Position numbers and translations under genes: made by a program
The notes under the pieces: model-generated
The model's input: the letters and a program-made list of their open reading frames with translations, nothing else
Databases searched by the model: none
What the model was told of the DNA's origin: nothing
Origin: Novosphingobium sp. RL4
GTDB lineage: Bacteria > Pseudomonadota > Alphaproteobacteria > Sphingomonadales > Sphingomonadaceae
Reading direction: 5' to 3'
Assembly: GCF_035658495.1 (NCBI RefSeq)
Contig: NZ_CP141945.1
Coordinates: 769,501-833,500 of the forward strand
Length of the DNA stretch: 64,000 nucleotides
In this document: positions 1 to 8,563 of the stretch, one piece after another
Numbering within the stretch: position 1 is the first letter of the stretch
Layout: every line of letters begins with the position of its first letter

Positions 1-2
1 TG

Positions 3-1832
3 GCGCACTGCCCCATGTATGCGGCGCCGATCTGTTCGCTTTGCTGCACCCTCGAAGCCCGCTGCCACGACCGCTGCAAGCGCGACAGCCGCGCGACACA
101 GCAGCTTGCCCGCTGGCTGGAGCGGCTGGTCCCGCGCCGCGCGGCCCGCTTCGTGCATACGCCGGTGGGGCACTTCGTATTCGTGATGGCGGCGATCGTC
201 TCGGTGATCGGGGTGATCGTCGGCACGCTTTCCTGGCAGATCGAGCTGACCTCGCCCAATGCCGCCGCCCGTTTCTCCTCGGTGCTGATCGGCCTGTTCC
301 TGCTGCTTTCGCTGTGCGGCGGGGTGATCGCGTGGATCATCGTGCTGGTCCACCACTCGCGCCGCTCGGCGATGCAGGAAAGCGAACACCACGTGACCCT
401 GCTGATGAACGAGATCGAGGCGCACAACCGCACCGAAAAGGAGCTCCAGGCCGCCAAGGAAGCGGCCGAGGCCGCGAATTCGGCAAAAAGCCGCTACCTC
501 GTCAGCGTCAGCCACGAAATCCGCTCGCCGCTCAACTCCATCTACGGCTACTCGCAGCTCCTGGAGCGCGGGCATGACGTGACCCCGGTGGAAGCGGCCA
601 AGGTGATCCGCCGCAGCTCAGAACACCTCACCAACCTCGTCGAGGGCCTGCTGGACATATCGCAGGTCGAAAGCGGCGTGCTGCGCATTTCCAGCGAGAC
701 GGTGCGCTTCCCCTCCTTCGTGGACCAGATCGCCAACATGTTCCGCCCGCAGGCGCAGGCCAAGGGGATCGCCTTCCATTTCGAGCGCCCCGAACGCCTG
801 CCCGGCTTCGTGCGGACCGACCAGAAACGCCTGCGCCAGATCCTCATCAACCTGCTGTCCAACGCGATCAAGTTCACGCCGGCAGGCTCGGTTACGTTCC
901 GCGTCCAGTACCGCAGCGAAATGGCGACGTTCGAGGTGGTCGACACCGGCATCGGCATCTCGCCCGAAGACCTCGCCAAGGTCTTCGAACCGTTCGAGCG
1001 CGGCGGCAATCCCGATGCCCAGCGCCAGAAGGGGGTGGGCCTTGGCCTTGCGATCACGCAGGCGCTGGTTCGCATCCTCGGAGGCGACCTTGCGGTGGTG
1101 AGCGAGCCGGGGCAGGGAACGCGCTTCACCGTCCGGCTGATGCTGGGTCAGGTCGCCGGGCCAAAGCAGGATGTCGAGGAAGTGGACCGGGTCGCCGGCT
1201 ACGAGGGCGAACGCCGCAAGGTGCTGGTGATAGACGACGATCCCGCCCAGATCGGCATGGTCCGCAGCCTGCTGGAACCGCTGGACTTCACCGTGCTCGA
1301 TGCATCGAACGGCACACGGGGCCATGCCCTCGCGCTGGCCGAGCGGCCCGACATCGTCCTGCTCGACATCTCGATGCCCGGCGAATCCGGCTGGGACATC
1401 TGCGCACGCCTGCGCGAAACGCTCGGCAAAGACGTGAAGATCGTGATGGTCTCGGCCAATGCCCACGAATTCAGCCGCGGCGGCGATGGACTGGCCAGCC
1501 ACGACATGTTCCTCAAGAAGCCGGTCGAACTCGACGCCATGCTGGATGTCGTGGCGGAACAGCTCTCGATCCGCTGGATCGGCGAGAAGCCCGAAGCCAT
1601 GCGCCCGCCCGCCATCGATCCGGGCATTGCGCCGCTGCCCGCCGCCGCCGCGCCGCTCCTGGCCGAGATCGAACAGAAGGCGCTGATCGGCCATGTTCGC
1701 GGGATCGAAGCCGCCATCCGCACGCTGGAACGCGAAGTTCCCGAAGCCGCCCCGCTCGTCGCGCAACTGGTGGATCACCTCGACCGCTTCGACATACAGA
1801 TGCTCCTCAAGACCGCCAGAGCCCACACATGA
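3..1832 (+). CDS. Hybrid sensor histidine kinase/response regulator (5' end outside window)
   Basis: Membrane sensor kinase of a two-component system that autophosphorylates on His and passes phosphate to its own receiver. The frame is open to the window edge, so the ATG at 15 is probably internal. Numbering from that ATG: a Cys-rich stretch (C7, C10, C11, C17, C21), two membrane segments near 52-72 and 88-112, a short coiled coil 120-160, a HisKA box SVSHEIRSPLN with H167, an N box LLSNAIKF at 280-287, a G box DTGIGIS at 310-316, a second G box GVGLGLA at 340-346, and a C-terminal receiver with the DDD pocket at 407-409, phosphoacceptor D451 and the conserved KKP motif. The last ~75 residues are an unassigned tail. 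It ends 13 nt before a LuxR-type response regulator, its likely partner. What it senses cannot be seen from this fragment. Confidence 0.85.
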   Translation, partial: AHCPMYAAPICSLCCTLEARCHDRCKRDSRATQQLARWLERLVPRRAARFVHTPVGHFVFVMAAIVSVIGVIVGTLSWQIELTSPNAAARFSSVLIGLFLLLSLCGGVIAWIIVLVHHSRRSAMQESEHHVTLLMNEIEAHNRTEKELQAAKEAAEAANSAKSRYLVSVSHEIRSPLNSIYGYSQLLERGHDVTPVEAAKVIRRSSEHLTNLVEGLLDISQVESGVLRISSETVRFPSFVDQIANMFRPQAQAKGIAFHFERPERLPGFVRTDQKRLRQILINLLSNAIKFTPAGSVTFRVQYRSEMATFEVVDTGIGISPEDLAKVFEPFERGGNPDAQRQKGVGLGLAITQALVRILGGDLAVVSEPGQGTRFTVRLMLGQVAGPKQDVEEVDRVAGYEGERRKVLVIDDDPAQIGMVRSLLEPLDFTVLDASNGTRGHALALAERPDIVLLDISMPGESGWDICARLRETLGKDVKIVMVSANAHEFSRGGDGLASHDMFLKKPVELDAMLDVVAEQLSIRWIGEKPEAMRPPAIDPGIAPLPAAAAPLLAEIEQKALIGHVRGIEAAIRTLEREVPEAAPLVAQLVDHLDRFDIQMLLKTARAHT

Positions 1833-1845
1833 TGACCCGCAAGCC

Positions 1846-2760
1846 ATGACCGCCCATACCGACACCGTGCTCGTCGTTGACGACACGCAGGAATCGCTCC
1901 GTTTCCTGACCGACACGCTGGAATCCTCCGGGATATCGGTGCTGGTGGCGACGAGCGGCGAGGCGGCGCTGCAACTGCTCGACCATGTCGTGCCCGACCT
2001 GGTGCTGATGGACGCGGTGATGCCCGGACTGGACGGCTTCGAGACCACCCGCGCGATCAAGGCGCTGCCGGCGCGCGCGCATGTGCCGGTGATCTTCATG
2101 ACTGGGCTCACCGAAAGCGAGCACGTCGTCCACGCGCTCGATTCAGGCGGGGTCGATTACTTGCGCAAGCCCATCGTCGTGGACGAGCTGCTGGCGCGGG
2201 TGCGCGTCCACATGGCCAATGCGCGCATCGCGCACGGCAGCCATTTCGCGCTCGACGCCACCGGGCGCAGCCTCATCGCGGTGCAGGCCGAAGGCCGGAT
2301 GGGCTGGTGCACCCCCACGGCCGAAAAGCTGCTCCAGACTTTCGCGCCCGACTGGTCGCGCCATGGCGGGGAACTGCCGCCGCTGCTGCTGCCCCCGTTC
2401 ATGCGCCTGTTCCAGGACGGTGCGGCGCCGGGCACCACCACCAAGCTCGACCTCGAAGGCGGACGCTCGCTCGAAGCGGTGGTGGTCGGCCGCTCGCGCC
2501 CCGGCGAACTGCTGGTGCGCGTCAACCTGATCGACCCGCAGGCCGATATCACCTGTTTGCAGGAACACTTCCGCCTCACCCAGCGCGAGGCCGAAGTGCT
2601 GCTGTGGATCAGCTACGGCAAGCCCAACCGCGTCATCAGCGAAATCCTGGCGATCAGCCCGCGCACGGTGAACAAGCACCTCGAACAGGTCTTCGAGAAA
2701 CTGGGCGTGGAAACCCGCGCCGCTGCCGCGGCTTTCGCGGTGCGGGTGATTTCGCAGTAA
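1846..2760 (+). CDS. Response regulator, receiver + LuxR-type HTH
   Basis: DNA-binding response regulator of 304 aa. The N-terminal receiver starts at VLVVDDTQ, has the acceptor Asp in LVLMDAVMPGLDG and the conserved Lys in YLRKPI. A middle segment of roughly 110 residues separates it from a C-terminal LuxR/FixJ helix-turn-helix (FRLTQREAEVLLWI..., SPRTVNKHLEQVFEKLGV). The ATG at 1846 places the receiver motif at the usual distance; the frame is open further upstream, but that part overlaps the kinase gene and looks like a shadow. It follows the hybrid kinase by 13 nt, so the two are likely one transcript and one phosphorelay. The longer-than-usual linker between receiver and HTH may hold an additional sensing or dimerisation segment. 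Confidence 0.9.
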   Translation: MTAHTDTVLVVDDTQESLRFLTDTLESSGISVLVATSGEAALQLLDHVVPDLVLMDAVMPGLDGFETTRAIKALPARAHVPVIFMTGLTESEHVVHALDSGGVDYLRKPIVVDELLARVRVHMANARIAHGSHFALDATGRSLIAVQAEGRMGWCTPTAEKLLQTFAPDWSRHGGELPPLLLPPFMRLFQDGAAPGTTTKLDLEGGRSLEAVVVGRSRPGELLVRVNLIDPQADITCLQEHFRLTQREAEVLLWISYGKPNRVISEILAISPRTVNKHLEQVFEKLGVETRAAAAAFAVRVISQ

Positions 2761-2763
2761 TGG

Positions 2764-2804
2764 CGGCCCGCGCAGGTTAGGCCAACCTGCGCGGGCCGGT
2801 TTTC
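2764..2804 (+). terminator. Rho-independent terminator after the response regulator gene
   Basis: A 15-bp perfect stem (2764-2778 with 2784-2798, core GGCCCGCGCAGGTT) with a 5-nt loop is followed by a short run of T. It sits 3 nt after the response regulator stop and before the convergent sulfotransferase gene, so it can end the plus-strand transcript. Confidence 0.85.
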
Positions 2805-2805
2805 T

Positions 2806-4881
2806 TCAGGCCAGCCGGTCCCGCCACTCGTCAGGCGCATCGGGATAAGCCGCCAGGACCGGCCCCAGCGCGGAAACGAGATCGCCCAGCCACGGTTCGA
2901 AGCGCTTCCAGTGCTCCACCGCATCGGTGAAGATCGGCTGGCGAACCTGTTCCGAACTCGCGGTGCGGACCGCTCGCTCGGTCTGCCAGAAGGCAAGGCA
3001 GGCGTCCTCGAACGGCAAGCCGAGATGGCCGAGCAGCCGCGCCACCTCGCCCGGCGTATCGGCCACCATGCGCTCATAGATCACGCGGTGCACCGCCCCC
3101 GGCGCCGCCTGTTCGAATGCCGCCATCTGCGCCGTGTAGTCTCGGTAATAAGCGCCGATCCCGGCGAGATCGTACGTGAAGTCCTGCCCGCGCGCGAAAT
3201 GCTGCTTCCAGCCGGAGAAGCAGCAGCCCAGCGGATGGCGCCGCGCATCCACGATCCGCGCATTCGGCAGAATCAGGCGGATCAGGCCAAGGTGCTGCCA
3301 GTTGTTGGGCATCTTGTCGATGAAGTGCGGCTTGCCGCTCTGCCGGTGCGCGCGGGTGCGCTCGATATACTCTTCTCCCAACCGCGTACGGTCGGCCGGG
3401 GAGAGCGAGGCCATCAGCGCGCCGTAGTCGGCGAATTCGCCTTCCTCGATCCGCGATTCGAGGCGCGCGGCGATCATCATCAGATCGGGGAGCTCCATCG
3501 TCCCCTCGACCATCGAATGACTGGCGAGAATCTGCTCCACCAGGGTCGATCCGGCGCGCGGCAGGCCCACCACGAAGATCGGATCGGCAGCAAGGCAGCC
3601 GCCTTCGCCGCGCCCCGCCAGAAACGGCGCGGTGAAGGTCGCCGCATGATCGCGGGCATGGCGATGCGCCTCCGCAGCGCCGAACGGCTCGCGCGCGGCG
3701 CGCAGGCGGTTGCCCGTCTCGTAGTGGCCGAAAGCCTCGGCATCGGCGCCCGCATCCTCCAGCGCCTTGCCGAGCGCGAAGTGCAGGTGCACCGCATCCT
3801 CGCCCTGCGCCTGTTCGCCTTCGAGACCGGCCAGCGCCGCGCGCATCGCTGCCAGGTCTTCGGCGCCGAGGCGCACGGTCTTGAGGTTGGCCAGGCTCCA
3901 CCACGCCTCGCCCAGCGACGGCGCCAGCCGGCCCGCGCGGCGATAGGCGGCAATGGCATCGTCGCGCCGGCCGATCGTCTTGCAGACATGGCCGAGGTTC
4001 ATCCAGATCCGCGGCTGGTCTTCGCGCCGTTCGAGCAGCGCTTCGTAGATCGCCTTGGCCCCATGCTGCTCCCCCGTCCGCACGAGGAACGAGGCCTTGA
4101 GCATGGCATGGGCAGGGCTGAGGGGATTGCGCGCGATCAGTTCGTCAGCCTGGGCAAGCGCTTCGGGAAGGCGGTTCGCCTGGCCTAACACGCGGGCCAG
4201 AAGGTCGCGCGCAGCCTCGAAACCCGGGGCCAGCGATATGGCCCGCTCCAGCAAGGCTACCGCATCATCCAGCCGCCCGATCCGCCATGCCAGTTCGCCC
4301 ATCATGCGAATCGCGGCGGCGTTTTCGGGATCGCGGCGCAGGAAATCGTGCAACAGCTTCTGCGCCGCTTCGAAATGCCCTTCGCCCAGCGCCAGCGCGG
4401 CCTTGACCAGATCGGGGTCGCGCGTTGCCGCCCTGACCGCGGCAAGGTCCGCCTGGCCGGCCTCCGCCTCGCGCGTCCGCCCGGTTCCCTGATCGCGAAG
4501 CGCCGCCGCCAGTCCGCTCCATGCCGCGCAGAGATCGGGACGCAGGTCACCGGCACGGCGGAACGCGGCTTCGGCCTGAACCGGTTCGCCAAGTTCGCGG
4601 CATACCTGCCCCAGTTCCAGGAACACCAGCGCCGCGCGCGGCTGGGTCGCCGCAAGATCGCCGAGAATCGCCCTTGCCGCGCGCCCCTTCCCCATCCGCC
4701 GCAAGGCCCGCGCCTCCACCAGCCGCGCCTGCGGATGACCGGGCAGCGCGCGCAGGATTTCCAGCGCCTGGGCATGCGCGATGTCGGGCCTTTCGGCCAG
4801 CAATGCCGCCGCATGGAACAAGGCCGTTTCAAGCGTTCCGGTGGCCGGTACTTGGGCGGGAGCGACGGGGGAGTGAGCCAT
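2806..4881 (-). CDS. TPR-repeat sulfotransferase family protein
   Basis: Protein of 691 aa. Residues ~20-340 are a chain of tetratricopeptide-like helix pairs (for example AIAAYRRAGRLAPSLGEAW). The C-terminal ~250 residues are a PAPS-dependent sulfotransferase domain with the 5'-phosphosulfate loop FVVGLPRAGSTLVEQI at 436-451 and the downstream DARRHPLGCCFSGWKQ segment typical of the 3'-phosphate site. This TPR-sulfotransferase architecture is widespread in sphingomonads; the acceptor substrate is unknown, and the TPR part probably recruits a protein or peptide target. No signal peptide is evident, so it is likely cytoplasmic. It is divergent from the TonB-dependent receptor gene. This is one of three sulfotransferase genes in the window. 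Confidence 0.85.
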   Translation of the reverse strand: MAHSPVAPAQVPATGTLETALFHAAALLAERPDIAHAQALEILRALPGHPQARLVEARALRRMGKGRAARAILGDLAATQPRAALVFLELGQVCRELGEPVQAEAAFRRAGDLRPDLCAAWSGLAAALRDQGTGRTREAEAGQADLAAVRAATRDPDLVKAALALGEGHFEAAQKLLHDFLRRDPENAAAIRMMGELAWRIGRLDDAVALLERAISLAPGFEAARDLLARVLGQANRLPEALAQADELIARNPLSPAHAMLKASFLVRTGEQHGAKAIYEALLERREDQPRIWMNLGHVCKTIGRRDDAIAAYRRAGRLAPSLGEAWWSLANLKTVRLGAEDLAAMRAALAGLEGEQAQGEDAVHLHFALGKALEDAGADAEAFGHYETGNRLRAAREPFGAAEAHRHARDHAATFTAPFLAGRGEGGCLAADPIFVVGLPRAGSTLVEQILASHSMVEGTMELPDLMMIAARLESRIEEGEFADYGALMASLSPADRTRLGEEYIERTRAHRQSGKPHFIDKMPNNWQHLGLIRLILPNARIVDARRHPLGCCFSGWKQHFARGQDFTYDLAGIGAYYRDYTAQMAAFEQAAPGAVHRVIYERMVADTPGEVARLLGHLGLPFEDACLAFWQTERAVRTASSEQVRQPIFTDAVEHWKRFEPWLGDLVSALGPVLAAYPDAPDEWRDRLA

Positions 4882-5003
4882 GAAACTCCTATGTGCAACT
4901 GCGAAACAGATCTAGGACATATGTTCAGGCTCGTCGAGTCCCGCAACGCGCAAACTGGAAAGTTCGCGCAGGAACCTGAAAGATAAGATCACATTTTAGC
5001 GCC

Positions 5004-5032
5004 TTGACAGCAGAAAAATGACTGTCACTATC
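5004..5032 (+). promoter_or_regulatory. Candidate sigma70-type promoter for the TonB receptor
   Basis: A perfect -35 hexamer TTGACA (5004-5009) is followed after 17 nt by ACTATC (5027-5032), a weak -10. The -35 overlaps an inverted repeat TGACAG...CTGTCA (5005-5010 and 5022-5027), which could be an operator. This lies in a relatively AT-rich stretch between the divergent sulfotransferase and receptor genes. Confidence 0.45.
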
Positions 5033-5039
5033 CAATTTA

Positions 5040-5266
5040 GGACGGGTGTTCGGAATGCTGCGATTGCGAAGCATTCCCTTTTATCTCTGGTAATTCGGCG
5101 TCGGCGAAGTCTTGTCGGCGAACCCGGAAGGCGTTGCTTCCGGGACAGGAGGAGGTTGCCTTCGCCAGACCCAAAGGGCGCGAAGGCGGTGCACGGCGAC
5201 CCGCCGGCAAGGCGGGAGCTTTCGGGCCGGGAGAGGGCACGAAACGACAATTTGGGGGTCCATGAC
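5040..5266 (+). promoter_or_regulatory. Long structured 5' leader of the TonB receptor gene
   Basis: About 235 nt lie between the candidate promoter and the receptor start codon. They hold four consecutive hairpins: GGAATGC/GCATTCC (5052-5058 with 5071-5077), followed by CTTTTA; CCCGGAAG/CTTCCGGG (5123-5130 with 5137-5144); GCCTTCG/CGAAGGC (5158-5164 with 5181-5187); and CCCGCC/GGCGGG (5200-5205 with 5211-5216). A 9-nt direct repeat GTCGGCGAA occurs at 5100 and 5114. I could not match it to a known riboswitch class. The stretch 4882-5003 upstream holds only the divergent promoters and a small palindrome ACATATGT at 4917-4924. Confidence 0.5.
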
Positions 5267-7729
5267 ATGCACTTGACTACGCGGCATCGTCGCGCCGGTG
5301 AACTATGCCTGCTGGCGACGACGATACTCACACCCTTCGCGCGTCCGGCCACGGCCATGGCGCAAGAGGCCGGCGCGCCTCAAGCCTCGGAACAAACCAC
5401 GGCGCCGTCGTCGGGCCTCACCGATATCGTCGTCACCGCCACGCGCACCTCGGAAAGCGTCCAGCGCGTACCGATCAGCATGCAGGCGCTCGCGCCCGAA
5501 AAGCTCGACCAGCGGCAGGTCGCCAACTTCGCCGACTATGCCAATATCCTGCCTTCCGTCAGCTTCGCGACATTGGGCCCCGGCCGCAGCGAACCGTTCT
5601 TCCGCGGCATTTCGGTCTCGGGTGGGGCACTGCCGACAGTGGGCGTCTATCTCGATGAAATCCCGCTGACCACCGCAGGCCGCATGCCGGACCTGCACAT
5701 CTACGATATCGAGCGCATCGAGGCGCTTTCCGGTCCGCAAGGCACGCTGTTCGGCGCCAGTTCGCTGGCCGGCACCCTGCGCATCATCACCCAGAAACCC
5801 AAGCTCGGCGAGTTCGAGGCCGGTTACGATGCGCAGATCAACAAGTACGGCGCAGGCGATCCGGGCGCGCAGCTCGAAGGTTTCATGAACCTGCCGGTGT
5901 CCGAAAACATCGCGATCCGCCTGATGGGCTACTACCGCCACGATGGCGGCTACATCGACAACACGCCCGGCTCCTACAATTTCAAGCTGGGCGACGACGA
6001 TCCCGACACCAATTACCTCCTGACCAACGACGATCTGGTCAAGAAGAACTACAACCCCGTAACCGACTGGGGCGGCCGCGCCACCGTTTCGGTGGATCTG
6101 GGTGACGACTGGCTGATCATGCCGTCGATCACGTACCAGAACCTCAACGCCAAGGGCTCGTTCAACTACGATCCCGACGTCGGCGACCTCAAGGTCCACG
6201 ATTATTCGGAAACCTACAACAAGGACAAGTGGTACCAGGCCGCGCTGACCATCCAGGGCCATCTGGGCGACTTCGACCTCGTATCGTCGACCGGCTACTT
6301 CAAGCGCCGGATCAAGAACGCCAACGACTACACCTACTACTCGGTCACTTACGACAACTTCGGGCCGGGCTACGAATCCTACCTTCAGTTCAAGGATGCC
6401 GACGGAAACTTCCAGAACCCGGCGCAGGCCTATTTCGGCAATCAGCGCCAGAGCAAGTTCACGCAGGAACTGCGGCTTTCCGTGCCGAAGTCCTGGCCCT
6501 TCACCCTGACTGCCGGCGCCTTCTACCAGTACCAGAAGCAGAAGACCGACAGCGATTACTACATCAGGGATCTGGGCTATCTCTCGACCTTGCCGATCAA
6601 CGCCGGGTCCAGCCACGCGGTGAAGCGCGATGCCTTCTACCTCGTGGAAACCAACACGGTGTACAAGGACTTCGCCCTCTTCGCCGAAGGCACTTACGAG
6701 ATCGTGCCCAATCTCAAGGTGACGGGCGGCATCCGCTACTTCGACACCAAGAACAGCAACTACGGCTTCGGCGGCGTCGAAGCCAGCGCCCGGTCCAGCC
6801 GCGCCTACAATACGCTTACCGGCGAACAGGGCTGCGACGTGCCGCTGCCCGACGAGCGGCTGACCTGCATCAACACCGACATCAAATATTCGGAAAAAGG
6901 CGAGACTCACAAGCTCAGCCTCGCCTGGCAGGCAACGCCGGACAAGATGCTCTACGCGACCTACTCCACCGGCTTCCGCCCCGGCGGCGGCAACCGCATC
7001 GCCCCGACCCAGCCCTACAAGGCCGATACCCTGACCAACTGGGAAATGGGCTTCAAGACCACCTGGGGCAACAACTTCCGCCTCAACGGCGCGGTCTACT
7101 ACGAACAGTGGAAGGGCGTGCAGTACCTGGTCGTGCCGTTCGGCTTCCAGGGCGCGGGCCTTCGCCTCAATGCCGGCGATGCCCGGGTCTACGGCGTGGA
7201 AATGGACGCCGAATGGAAGATCGGCGATCTCATGCTGAGCGCCGCCGGCGCTTACAACGATGCCGCGCTGGCGGAGAATTTCTGCAAGATCACCCGCGAT
7301 TCTCCCACCTCCGACTATTACCAGCTCGCCTCCTGCCCCGATGTCGGCCAGCAGGCCGCCGCCAAGGGCACCCGCCTGCCGCGCCAGCCCAAGTTCAAGA
7401 CCAACGCCACCGCGCGCTACAGCTTCATGGTCTCGGATTTCGACGCGTTCGTGCAGGCCGCAGCCTTCTACCAGACCTCCAGCACCTCGGACCTCGACAC
7501 GTACAACAACAGCCTGCTCGGCAACACCAAGGGGTTCGAGAGCTTCGATTTCTCGGCAGGCTTCAAGAAGGACAACTGGTCGGTGGAAGCCTTCATCCAG
7601 AACGCCTTCGACAAGCGTGGGGCACTGAGCAAGAACACCTTCTGCTCGATCGCCTACTGCTCGGACTCGTCGCGAACCTACCCGATCAAGCCGAGGTTCT
7701 TCGGGCTGAAGTTCGGCCAGCGGTTCTGA
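5267..7729 (+). CDS. TonB-dependent outer-membrane receptor
   Basis: Ligand-gated outer-membrane importer energised by TonB-ExbBD, 820 aa. The ATG at 5267 is chosen because it begins a signal peptide ending near ATAMAQEAG and has a GGGGG ribosome-binding site 8 nt upstream; the open frame upstream of it runs through the structured leader. After the signal come a TonB-box-like segment DIVVTATR, the plug domain (VPISMQAL... to about residue 200, with GPQGTLFGASSLAGTLRIIT) and a 22-strand barrel ending in the aromatic C-terminus FGLKFGQRF. The plug's sequence resembles the large sphingomonad receptor family whose substrates are mostly unknown. A 4-codon ATG...TGA at 5262-5276 overlaps the start. 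No degradative genes adjoin it to hint at a ligand. Confidence 0.93.
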   Translation: MHLTTRHRRAGELCLLATTILTPFARPATAMAQEAGAPQASEQTTAPSSGLTDIVVTATRTSESVQRVPISMQALAPEKLDQRQVANFADYANILPSVSFATLGPGRSEPFFRGISVSGGALPTVGVYLDEIPLTTAGRMPDLHIYDIERIEALSGPQGTLFGASSLAGTLRIITQKPKLGEFEAGYDAQINKYGAGDPGAQLEGFMNLPVSENIAIRLMGYYRHDGGYIDNTPGSYNFKLGDDDPDTNYLLTNDDLVKKNYNPVTDWGGRATVSVDLGDDWLIMPSITYQNLNAKGSFNYDPDVGDLKVHDYSETYNKDKWYQAALTIQGHLGDFDLVSSTGYFKRRIKNANDYTYYSVTYDNFGPGYESYLQFKDADGNFQNPAQAYFGNQRQSKFTQELRLSVPKSWPFTLTAGAFYQYQKQKTDSDYYIRDLGYLSTLPINAGSSHAVKRDAFYLVETNTVYKDFALFAEGTYEIVPNLKVTGGIRYFDTKNSNYGFGGVEASARSSRAYNTLTGEQGCDVPLPDERLTCINTDIKYSEKGETHKLSLAWQATPDKMLYATYSTGFRPGGGNRIAPTQPYKADTLTNWEMGFKTTWGNNFRLNGAVYYEQWKGVQYLVVPFGFQGAGLRLNAGDARVYGVEMDAEWKIGDLMLSAAGAYNDAALAENFCKITRDSPTSDYYQLASCPDVGQQAAAKGTRLPRQPKFKTNATARYSFMVSDFDAFVQAAAFYQTSSTSDLDTYNNSLLGNTKGFESFDFSAGFKKDNWSVEAFIQNAFDKRGALSKNTFCSIAYCSDSSRTYPIKPRFFGLKFGQRF

Positions 7730-7754
7730 CGGTCTCTCACCAACCCACCTTGTC

Positions 7755-7790
7755 GCCCGCCACGGTTCATCCGTGGCGGGCCTTTTTTTT
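7755..7790 (+). terminator. Rho-independent terminator after the TonB receptor
   Basis: An 11-bp stem (CCCGCCACGG paired with CCGTGGCGGG plus an outer G-C pair) with loop TTCAT is followed by eight T residues. It lies 26 nt after the receptor stop codon and is a textbook intrinsic terminator. Confidence 0.95.
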
Positions 7791-7837
7791 GGGAAGAACG
7801 CGGGTCAGGGGAAGATGCGGCGATGCGCCAGACCGCT

Positions 7838-8563
7838 CTATGTGGCCTGCGCCAGTTCGAACAGCATTTCGGCCCCGCCTTCCTCACAGGCCAGCGCGGC
7901 AAAGCCGGTGACCTGGGCAACGGCGAAGCTGATGCCGTAAAGGTTGCGCCGATGCGGCACTCCGGGGATCGCCCGGGGGTAGCCCGAGGCGAGCAGCACC
8001 GGGCCATCCCCGCGCCGCGCCAGACCAAGCCGTGCGCGCGGGCAGTCCCAGTCCAGTTCCACGCCGATCACGCCCTGAAGCATTCCCGGCAGGCACGGCA
8101 CGCCGCCGGCTTCGCGCGCGGCGATCACCGATGCTCCCGCAGCGCGGGCCTCGGCCACGGCGGCGGCGAACACCGGCTCATGCACGGGATTGGTCGAGCC
8201 GAGGCTGAGGTTGATGAGATCGACCCGCTGCGCAGCCGACCAGCGAATCGCGGCGACGAGCGCTGCGGCGCTGGTTTTCAAGCCCTCGCGAAAGACGCGT
8301 ACCGGCAGGCACATGGCCTCGGGCGCCTTTTCGAGGATCGCGGCCGTGACGGCGGTGCCGTGGCCGAGACGGTCAAGCACGGCGTCCGGGCCGGTGTCGA
8401 GGCTGCCGTCGGCAAGCACGGCCACGCCCGGCGCGATACGGGCGGCGTCGATATGATCGTGCCCCGGATGGACCCCGCTGTCGATCACCGCGATGCGCAC
8501 GCCCCTGCCGGTACGGCCAGGAAACAGCGGCGGCATCGCCCGGTCGGGATCGGGTGCGGTCAT
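7838..8563 (-). CDS. qhpE: Subtilisin-like serine protease of the QHNDH operon (QhpE type)
   Basis: S8-family protease of 241 aa with the catalytic triad visible: D28 in AVIDSG, H68 in GHGTAV and S212 in YGISFA. There is no signal peptide, which fits a cytoplasmic enzyme. In the known QHNDH pathway QhpE removes the leader of the gamma-subunit precursor QhpC before or during export. It is the last gene of the operon and its ATG overlaps the stop of the ABC transporter gene by 4 nt. Odd point: the segment that normally carries the oxyanion-hole Asn (AAGN) reads IAAREAGG here, so that Asn is not obvious. Family assignment is firm; the role rests on operon context. Confidence 0.88.
   Translation of the reverse strand: MTAPDPDRAMPPLFPGRTGRGVRIAVIDSGVHPGHDHIDAARIAPGVAVLADGSLDTGPDAVLDRLGHGTAVTAAILEKAPEAMCLPVRVFREGLKTSAAALVAAIRWSAAQRVDLINLSLGSTNPVHEPVFAAAVAEARAAGASVIAAREAGGVPCLPGMLQGVIGVELDWDCPRARLGLARRGDGPVLLASGYPRAIPGVPHRRNLYGISFAVAQVTGFAALACEEGGAEMLFELAQAT

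Noticed and set aside
618..2111. Long open frame on the minus strand opposite the hybrid kinase
   Set aside because: GC-rich codon bias creates long antisense frames; the plus frame has clear kinase motifs and the antisense product has none.
5040..5266. N-terminal extension of the TonB receptor from ATG 5018
   Set aside because: The extension is Arg-rich and would block the signal peptide; the stems and the ribosome-binding site indicate an untranslated leader.
5303..6910. 535-codon minus-strand frame opposite the TonB receptor
   Set aside because: No family motif, and the plus strand is a complete receptor.
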